A stretch of 64,000 bases of DNA. Source: CAVRAW01 sp963716135. Its GTDB lineage: Bacteria; Planctomycetota; Planctomycetia; Pirellulales; JADZDJ01. The notes under the pieces are model-generated. The model made no database searches. It saw nothing but the letters and a program-made list of their open reading frames with translations, and had not been told where the DNA came from. The translations under genes and the position numbers were made by a program. Location: NCBI GenBank assembly GCA_963716135.1, contig OY970289.1:3596001-3660000 (forward strand), given 5' to 3'. Shown here piece after piece: positions 58,319 through 64,000 of the stretch. Positions within the stretch are counted from its first letter, which is position 1. Each line of letters begins with the position of its first letter.

Positions 58319-59121
58319 GGAACATCACCGTGGAAACAGCGGAAATTTGCCGCGGGCCGATCGCCGCCGGCGGCGAAAGACCATTTTAGCGCAAGAGCGA
58401 ACCCTCGCGCAGCAGCGAAATCTGGTTTCTTACGGCGAGTCCAAACGAGCCAAACACGCCACGATCGTGGCAACAGCGTCCGGTTCGACAAGCCTTTTGC
58501 GGACGCAAGGCCGGGGTATGTACCGCTTTCGGCGGATCCAAGCAAGCGGAGTTTTGGAAAAAGGCAGAATGCAGAAAGCAGAATGCAGAAGAGGAAAAGT
58601 GGTTGGCGGCCTTGCGCTTACGGTTGACGATCCAGATTTCTGCCTTCTGCTGTCTGCCTTCTGCCTTCATGGTCGGCATCCAAGGGCGGAGCACATCCTT
58701 GCTGCCCCGTGTGCCCTTGGAAACCGGTAGCCGTCGAGTCGTTTAACGGGCCGACTGCGGCTGCTATCGCCCATCGACGTCCATGCCGATGGTTGGGTTG
58801 CAAGAGAGCATCGCTCAGCCCGTGGCCGACGGCTGAGGCCAATGCTTCGACTTGCAAAACCGCTTGATAAGATCGCGTTGAAAAAGAGCAGGCGATTTCC
58901 GATCGATCGCCGCCCGATATTGCCCCGCGACGGTCGTCATCGTCAAGCGGTGTTTTTGTGGGAAACGAGTGCCAAACGAAATCATTGCAATACGTCGGAC
59001 AACTCTGTGCTAGCAACGCGTAAAATATTTGCGGACGTTTGCGATTTGTGAACACCCGTTCATACACCTTGGGGACTACTGGATTGCGGCTAGAATGGGC
59101 CAACCTGAAAGCTGCCTCGCT
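58319..59121. other. Long intergenic region between rsmH and queA
   Basis: About 800 bp with no convincing gene. Frames through 58390-58700 are translations of the tandem repeat arrays. Apart from those arrays I see no RNA gene or riboswitch-like structure. The divergent promoters of rsmH and queA should be here. Confidence 0.45.
58556..58672. repeat. Inverted pair of GCAGAAT/GCAGAAG heptamer arrays
   Basis: AAGGCAGAATGCAGAAAGCA with AGAATGCAGAAG (58560-58595) faces TTTCTGCCTTCTGCTGTCTG with CCTTCTGCCTTC (58637-58668). Arms are complementary and could pair across about 40 nt. Confidence 0.75.
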
Positions 59122-60186
59122 ATGGACTCAACACTCCCATTGACTTCAGAACTCGAACAATACAACTACGATTTGCCCAAGCATCTCATCGCGCAAGAGC
59201 CATTGGCCAATCGTGCCGATGCGCGGCTGATGATCGTGAATCGCCGGCAGGGCACGCTCGCCCATCATCACGTCCGTGATCTTCCTGAACTATTGCGCCG
59301 CGGCGACCAGCTTGTGCTGAACGACACCAAAGTGATTCCCGCCCGCCTGGTCGGCCTGCGCGACACGGGCGGTCGCTGGGAAGGCCTGTTCCTTTCGCAG
59401 GAGTCCAGCGGCGCGTGGCAACTTTTGTGCAAGGTGCGCGGGAAGCTGACGGCGGGAGAAACGATTCAATTGCTCGATCCGCTGGCGAGCGAGGACACGC
59501 AGCTCCGTCTGGTGGCTAAATCGGAGCAGGGGGTCTGGCTGGCGCGCCCGGTATCCGAAGAGCCCCCCATGAAGATCTTGGAGCGCATCGGCCGCGTGCC
59601 GCTTCCCAAGTACATCCGCAAAGGCGAAATGGTCGATGCCGACCGCCAGCGATATCAAACCGTCTTCGCTCGCCACGCCGGTTCCGCGGCCGCCCCTACC
59701 GCCGGTTTGCACTTCACCACGGAACTTTTCGCGCGCTTGCAAGCCGCCGGCATCGACGTGGCGAAGGTCACGCTGCACGTGGGTCTGGATACGTTTGTGC
59801 CGATCCGATCGCAGAAACTGGCCGGCCACAAAATGCACAGCGAATGGGGGCGCATCGACGAAGTCACTGTCGAGAACCTAACTCGCGCTCGCAAAGAGGG
59901 CGGACGGATCGTCGCCGTGGGCACCACCACGGTACGCGTGCTGGAATCCGCCGCCGCCGACGGCGTGCTCCGCCCGTGGGAAGGTCAAACCCAACTTTTC
60001 ATCCGCCCGCCGTACCGCTTCCGCGCCATCGACGCCTTGATGACGAATTTCCACCTGCCGCGCACGACGCTGTTGATTTTGGCGCGCACCTTCGGCGGCG
60101 ACCCGTTGATCCGCCATGCCTACGCCGAAGCCATCCGCCAGGAATACCGCTTTTACAGCTATGGCGATGCAATGCTCGTGATTTGA
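59122..60186 (+). CDS. queA: tRNA preQ1(34) S-adenosylmethionine ribosyltransferase-isomerase
   Basis: Transfers and isomerises the ribose of SAM onto preQ1 tRNA in queuosine synthesis. The 354-residue protein starts at MDSTLPLTSELEQYNYDLPK. Family blocks are LIAQEPLANRADARLMIVNR, GDQLVLNDTKVIPARLVG, RHAGSAAAPTAGLHFTTELF, TLHVGLDTFVPIRSQKLAGH, KMHSEW and MTNFHLPRTTLLILARTFGG. The frame is intact. Confidence 0.95.
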   Translation: MDSTLPLTSELEQYNYDLPKHLIAQEPLANRADARLMIVNRRQGTLAHHHVRDLPELLRRGDQLVLNDTKVIPARLVGLRDTGGRWEGLFLSQESSGAWQLLCKVRGKLTAGETIQLLDPLASEDTQLRLVAKSEQGVWLARPVSEEPPMKILERIGRVPLPKYIRKGEMVDADRQRYQTVFARHAGSAAAPTAGLHFTTELFARLQAAGIDVAKVTLHVGLDTFVPIRSQKLAGHKMHSEWGRIDEVTVENLTRARKEGGRIVAVGTTTVRVLESAAADGVLRPWEGQTQLFIRPPYRFRAIDALMTNFHLPRTTLLILARTFGGDPLIRHAYAEAIRQEYRFYSYGDAMLVI

Positions 60187-60214
60187 GGGTCGAGAGACGA
60201 GGGGCGAGAGAGGA
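60187..60214. repeat. Short tandem repeat after queA
   Basis: GAGGGTCGAGAGACGAGGGG plus CGAGAGAG shows diverged 7-bp units (GTCGAGA, GACGAGG, GGCGAGA) directly after the queA stop. Confidence 0.6.
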
Positions 60215-60355
60215 GCCAACAAGTGCACCTCGCCAAGTTGGGCTCTGCTTCGTATATTGATCGCATAGCCGGAGGGCAATGCCCTCCGGAGAACCGCCAC
60301 CTAATCATCAACCCGCAATAACGCCCCGCACCACCTTCCGAAACGGATTTCTCCC

Positions 60356-60974
60356 ATGCCATTGGTTCAAACCGAAAGCGTTCTGGTCGTTCCCGCCGAA
60401 CTGTTTCACCGCTTGGGGCATTTCGAAGGTTTTTCTTCCCAGGTCGATCGCTACTTTGGGCGAGTTGCTCAGTTCAAAGAACACCATGTATCGCCCCCGC
60501 GAGGAAATGGAAGAAAACGCCAGCTTCAAGCAGTTGATCCCTTACGTCATCTTCCGCTATCGAGATAAATCTGGCGCAGTTCAGGTGTTTCAGTACACCC
60601 GCGGCAAAGGCATGGGCGAAGATCGGCTCCACAGCAAACGCAGCGTCGGCGTGGGGGGCCACATTTCGGTTCACGACCGGATTACCGAAGACGCCGTCCC
60701 GTATGCCGAAGGCATGCACCGCGAATTGGCCGAAGAGGTGATTATCGACACTCCTTACGTTGAATCGTGCGTAGGCTTGATTAACGACGACCAAACCCCC
60801 GTCGGCCAAGTGCACCTGGGCGTGGTGCACCTGTTCGACGTCCAGCGGCCGGAGGTCAGCCCGCGTGAGCCGGAGATTCTCGACGCCGGATTCCGCCCCG
60901 TCAGCGAACTGCTGGCCGATTTAGACCGCTTCGAATCCTGGTCGCAATATTGCCTGCGAGCGTTGTTTGGATGA
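60356..60974 (+). CDS. Nudix-like phosphoesterase, one frameshift
   Basis: About 205 residues. The start ATG 60356 reads MPLVQTESVLVVPAELFHRL, GHFEGFSSQVDRYFG. Removing one G of a GGG run near 60460 joins it to ELLSSKNTMYRPREEMEENA and SFKQLIPYVIFRYRDKSGAV. A Nudix-box-like segment is VGVGGHISVHDRITED with EGMHRELAEEVIID (RELAEEV matches REUxEE). Later: CVGLINDDQTPVGQVHLGVV. 619 bp is 3n+1. Planctomycete homologues are often called phosphoesterase; the substrate is unknown. Confidence 0.82.
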
Positions 60975-60993
60975 TCGGAGAATCGACTCCTCA

Positions 60994-61257
60994 ATGCACC
61001 AGCTTACCGGCATACCGCGGGATACGACTCCGGAAGCATATCGAGTGCAGTGCAACGTTCTGCGCCGCACGAGTTTGGATCAGCGTCTGCAGCAGACTTT
61101 TGATCTAATTGAGATGGCTGAGGAATTTGCCGCAGCCGGCATCCGTCGCCGACATCCGGATTACACCCCAGCGCAAGTGCACTTGGCGCTTGCCCGGATG
61201 CGGCTTGGCGATGATCTATTTCGCCTGGCTTTTCCGCATGTCGAGGTTTCGCTGTGA
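60994..61257 (+). CDS. Small helical protein, first gene of a nucleotidyltransferase cassette
   Basis: An 87-residue protein starting MHQLTGIPRDTTPEAYRVQC. It continues NVLRRTSLDQRLQQTFDLIE, MAEEFAAAGIRRRHPDYTPA and QVHLALARMRLGDDLFRLAF. It is mostly helical, with no membrane segment. The segment RRRHPDYTPAQVHLALARM resembles small partner proteins found in front of AbiEii-like nucleotidyltransferases. The stop overlaps the GTG start of the next gene (GTGA), so the two are translationally coupled. An antitoxin or specificity role is inference. Confidence 0.7.
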   Translation: MHQLTGIPRDTTPEAYRVQCNVLRRTSLDQRLQQTFDLIEMAEEFAAAGIRRRHPDYTPAQVHLALARMRLGDDLFRLAFPHVEVSL

Positions 61258-61820
61258 ATCCCGTCGCGGAGATGCTTCGTAGCATCGTGGGGCACCTCGA
61301 CGCGGTCGGCATTCCGTATATGCTTGTCGGCTCGCTGGTCAGCAGTGCGTACGGCAAAGCGCGGACGACGCTCGACGCAGACTTGGTCATTTCGCCGACG
61401 TCCGATCAGTTGATCCAATTCGTAAAGCGAATCGAACCTGAGTTCTATGTGAATCTCGCGACAGCCCAGCAGGCATTTTACGAAAAGTCGACGTTCAACG
61501 TCATCGACCTGGCCCGTGGGTATAAAGCCGACTTGATCCTGCTCAACGACCGGCCGTTTGACCGCTCCGAATTTGGGCGCCGTGCCAAGGCCAGGCTGTG
61601 CGAGATGGAAATCTGGACGGCGTCGGCCGAGGATACAATTCTCGCAAAGCTCCACTGGGCCAAGCTGGGCGATTCGGATCGGCAATATCGAGATGCCTTT
61701 GACGTAGCCGGCGTGCAACATACTTCGCTGGATCGTGCCTACTTGCGAAAATGGGCGGTAGAATTAGGAGTGAAGGACATGCTGGACCGTCTCTTAAGTG
61801 AGGCAGGATTGGACTCCTGA
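61254..61820 (+). CDS. Nucleotidyltransferase (AbiEii/MNT-like)
   Basis: A 188-residue DNA-polymerase-beta-fold nucleotidyltransferase. The active-site motif is intact: MLVGSLVSSAYGKARTTLDA with Gly26-Ser27 and Asp41-x-Asp43, and the third carboxylate Asp93 in GYKADLILLND. The C-terminal part (ASAEDTILAKLHWAKLGDSD, QYRDAFDVAGVQHTSLDRAY, LRKWAVELGVKDMLDRLL) matches AbiEii-type helical regions. It is coupled by a GTGA overlap to the 87-residue gene. Base composition is a little less GC-rich than its neighbours, which may point to transfer. It could be a toxin of a type IV/VII-like module or a housekeeping enzyme. Confidence 0.85.
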   Translation: MNPVAEMLRSIVGHLDAVGIPYMLVGSLVSSAYGKARTTLDADLVISPTSDQLIQFVKRIEPEFYVNLATAQQAFYEKSTFNVIDLARGYKADLILLNDRPFDRSEFGRRAKARLCEMEIWTASAEDTILAKLHWAKLGDSDRQYRDAFDVAGVQHTSLDRAYLRKWAVELGVKDMLDRLLSEAGLDS

Positions 61821-61830
61821 CTTTGTGACC

Positions 61831-63053
61831 ATGAGCAAGCCCGGCGACTACCCCATCTACATGGATAACCACTCGACCACGCCGGTGGATCCGCGCGTGC
61901 TTGATGCCGTATTGCCGTATCTGACCGAGCGGTTCGGCAACGCCGGCAGCACCAGCCACCGCTACGGCTGGGAAGCGAAAGAAGCCGTCGATGCGGCCCG
62001 GGAATCGATTGCCGCGGCGCTTGGCGCGCAGGCGCGCGAAATCGTTTTCACCAGCGGCGCGACGGAGAGCAATAATCTCGCACTTTTCGGCGTAGCCCAG
62101 CGCGCAAACAGCGAAAGCCCGGCCAATCGCCGCACATCGTCAGCGTGGCCACCGAGCATCGGGCTGTGCTCGACCCGCTGGCACACCTGGAAAAGCTAGG
62201 CTGCGAGATCACACTGTTGCCGGTCGAACAAGCCGACAGCCCACGGGCCGGATTGATCACAGCCGACCAGGTTGCCGCCGCGCTGCGCGACGAAACGGTC
62301 CTGGTCAGCGTGATGCTGGCGAACAACGAAATCGGCGCCATCCAGCCGATTGCGGAGATCGGCGCCGTGTGCCGGGCGCGCGGCGTGCTGTTGCATTGCG
62401 ACGCCACGCAAGCAGTCGGCAAAATGCCGGTGAACGTCGACCAACTACATGTCGATCTGCTCAGCTTTTCTGCCCACAAAATTTATGGCCCCAAAGGCAT
62501 CGGCGCGCTCTTCGTGCGGCGGCGGGCTCCGCTTGTGAAACTCGAGCCGCAAATCTTCGGCGGCGGTCAAGAAAACGGCTTTCGCAGCGGCACCGCCAAC
62601 GTGCCAGGCATCGCCGGTTTCGCGCGGGCCTTGGAATTGTGTGTCGAAGAGATGCCGGGCGAGCAGCCGCGCCTCGCCAAATTGCGTGATCGACTTTATG
62701 CCGGCCTGTGCGAGCGATTGGATCACATCGGACTCAACGGTCCCGCGCTCGATCAGCCGAAATCGCGGTTGGCGGGAAATTTGAATCTCCACTTCGGCTA
62801 CGTCGAAGGGGAGGCATTGTTGTTGGACATGCAGGACCGACTGGCCGTCAGCTCCGGAAGCGCCTGCACCTCGGCCGACCCGCAGCCCAGCCACGTGCTG
62901 CGAGCCTTGGGCCTGCCGGAAGACCTGGTGCGCGGCAGCCTGCGGTTTGGGCTGGGCCGATTCAACACCGCGGAAGAGGTCGAAACGGCGATCGAAGTCA
63001 TCGCCGATTCCGTCCAGCGCCTGCGCAAGCTCAGCAGCATGGCGAAAGACTAG
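61831..63053 (+). CDS. Cysteine desulfurase (IscS/NifS type), one frameshift
   Basis: A 407-residue PLP enzyme. It starts MSKPGDYPIYMDNHSTTPVD and shows RFGNAGSTSHRYGWEAKEAV and IVFTSGATESNNLALFGVAQ. Near 62130 one C of a CCC run is missing; adding it restores RPHIVSVATEHRAVLDPLAH. The PLP Lys is in LLSFSAHKIYGPKGIGALFV and the catalytic Cys in AVSSGSACTSADPQPSHVLR. 1223 bp is 3n+2. It ends in a CTAG shared with the convergent RluD-type gene. It differs from the desulfurase at 2.5-3.7 kb, which belongs to another subgroup. Confidence 0.93.
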
Positions 63054-64000
63054 AGCTTTCTGCCTGATGCTTTTGAACGAAATTGACGAAGCTCGTTCAA
63101 GACGATTTCCAAATCCGTAGCCAGCGGGGCTTCGAAGTTCAGCAATTCTCCGCTCACCGGGTGCAGCAGCTTCAATCGGCGCATGCAGCGCTTGCCGGTT
63201 TAGCAGAACCTGGTGATCATCGGGATCGCGGCGAATTTCCCCGCGCGTGATTTCCGCCCGCCCGCCGTATTGCTTGTCGCACAACACGGGGCAGGAAATC
63301 GCCGACAGATGCACGCGAATTTGATGCGTGCGGCCCGTCTTCGGCGCGACGCGCAGCGCGGCGAATCCGTCGAAACGTTCCGCGACCTCATAAAACGTCT
63401 GCGCCGGGCGGCTGGTGGCGTGCTCTTTTCGGATCGCCATTTTTTCGCGTTGGTAGGGATGGCTGCCGATCGGCATGTCGATCACATCCCGATCCCGATC
63501 CGGCACGCCTACCACAATTGCAAGATATTCCTTTTCGACCGTCCGCTTGCCAAACTGCTCGGCCAGGGCGTAATGGGCGGCATCGGTCTTGGCCACCACC
63601 AGCACGCCGCTGGTGTCGCGATCCAGCCGGTGAACAATGCCGGGCCGCGTGGGGCCGCCGGCGCCGCTGAGCTTTTCGAAATGAAACGCCAGGGCGCTAG
63701 TGAGCGTGCCGGCCCAATGCCCCTTGGCCGGATGCACCACCATGCCCGGCGGCTTATTGACGGCCGCCAGATGTTCGTCTTCATAAAGAATATCCAGCGG
63801 GATATCTTCCGGCACCGGGCCGGGGCGCGGCGGCTCGGGCAACGAGATCGACAATTGATGGCCGTCTTTGAGCCGCTGCCCCGCCTTAGCCGGCTGGCCA
63901 TTCAGCGTCACGCCGCCGGCATCGATCGCCCGGCGCAAAAACGCCCGGCTGAACTGGGGAAATTGCCGCGCCAGATAGACGTCGAGCCGACAACCGGCAT
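63050..64000 (-). CDS. RluD-type rRNA pseudouridine synthase, N-terminus cut, one frameshift
   Basis: Isomerises uridines in rRNA. The S4 RNA-binding domain is partly visible at the window edge (CRLDVYLARQFPQFSRAFLR, then RAIDAGGVTLNGQPAKAGQR). The catalytic Asp is in GIVHRLDRDTSGVLVVAKTD, and further motifs are RVAPKTGRTHQIRVHLSAIS and CPVLCDKQYGGRAEI. Near 63190 one extra C breaks the frame (LLNRQALHA into RLKLLHPVSGELLNFEAPLA); the true end is SGRKL-stop at 63050. RluC or RluA cannot be excluded. The start is beyond 64000. Confidence 0.92.

Noticed and set aside
58386..58694. Small minus-strand gene upstream of rsmH (possible mraZ)
   Set aside because: Its translation is mainly the GCAGAAG repeat arrays (KAEGRQQKAE-like), with no MraZ motif.
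62445..63938. Single 497-codon minus-strand gene
   Set aside because: Only the upstream part (from about 63190) is RluD-like; the rest is antisense to the cysteine desulfurase, read through because of a frameshift.

Overview
The window reads as chromosomal DNA of a planctomycete, most likely Pirellulales-like. This rests on a GC-rich coding style, N-terminal LExR(x)ML/LEERRLMA surface motifs, a PEP-CTERM protein, two tandem DUF1571 proteins, lipid A genes (lpxA, lpxC), and a small planctomycete lipoprotein with a WFLDMPSNMTPYR core. No rRNA, tRNA, CRISPR array or prophage was seen. The one mobile-element candidate is a small HUH/Y1 (RAYT-like) transposase gene flanked by related hairpins at about 26.6-27.2 kb.

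Layout. 0-12.6 kb is almost entirely minus strand: trpS (cut by the window edge), a small lipoprotein, an HU-type protein, a CxxCxxCC protein, a molybdopterin block (cysteine desulfurase, moaA, moaE, moaD), a GlcD/GlcF-type FAD plus Fe-S oxidoreductase, two membrane proteins, folE, a LON-substrate-domain protein, a DUF309 protein and a Bax-inhibitor-1 protein. 12.8-14.1 kb holds nth and dcd. 14.1-21.8 kb is a signalling block: a diguanylate cyclase response regulator overlapping a hybrid histidine kinase, a thioredoxin-like protein, and a divergent second hybrid kinase. 21.8-27.8 kb has an AAA ATPase, acnA, the transposase and a one-pass membrane protein. 27.9-33.9 kb is a cell-surface block: a giant G8/beta-helix protein, an RTX-like repeat protein and a PEP-CTERM protein. 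34-38.5 kb has a VIT-type transporter, endonuclease IV, an Nramp transporter and an outer-membrane barrel. 38.8-46 kb has a GNAT, an inactive/active M16 peptidase pair, acylphosphatase, an ABC-2 permease and an ABC exporter with a degenerate Walker A. 46-50 kb is an envelope operon (skp, lpxC, lpxA, GnnA-like oxidoreductase). 50-58.3 kb has a receiver-like protein with an FHA-GAF kinase, an MBL hydrolase, the DUF1571 pair, a hydrolase, and rsmH followed by a LysM protein. 59-64 kb has queA, a Nudix-like protein, a two-gene nucleotidyltransferase cassette, a second cysteine desulfurase and a partial RluD-type pseudouridine synthase.

Two window-wide signals stand out. First, many intergenic gaps are filled with short tandem repeats of 7-8 bp units in several unrelated sequence families, sometimes as inverted pairs, and these repeats run into the ends of neighbouring genes. 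Second, about sixteen otherwise good genes are broken by small indels, mostly 1 nt in G/C runs. Because they hit housekeeping genes, this looks more like a draft or long-read assembly error pattern than real gene decay. Gene spans below are given for the reconstructed full-length genes.
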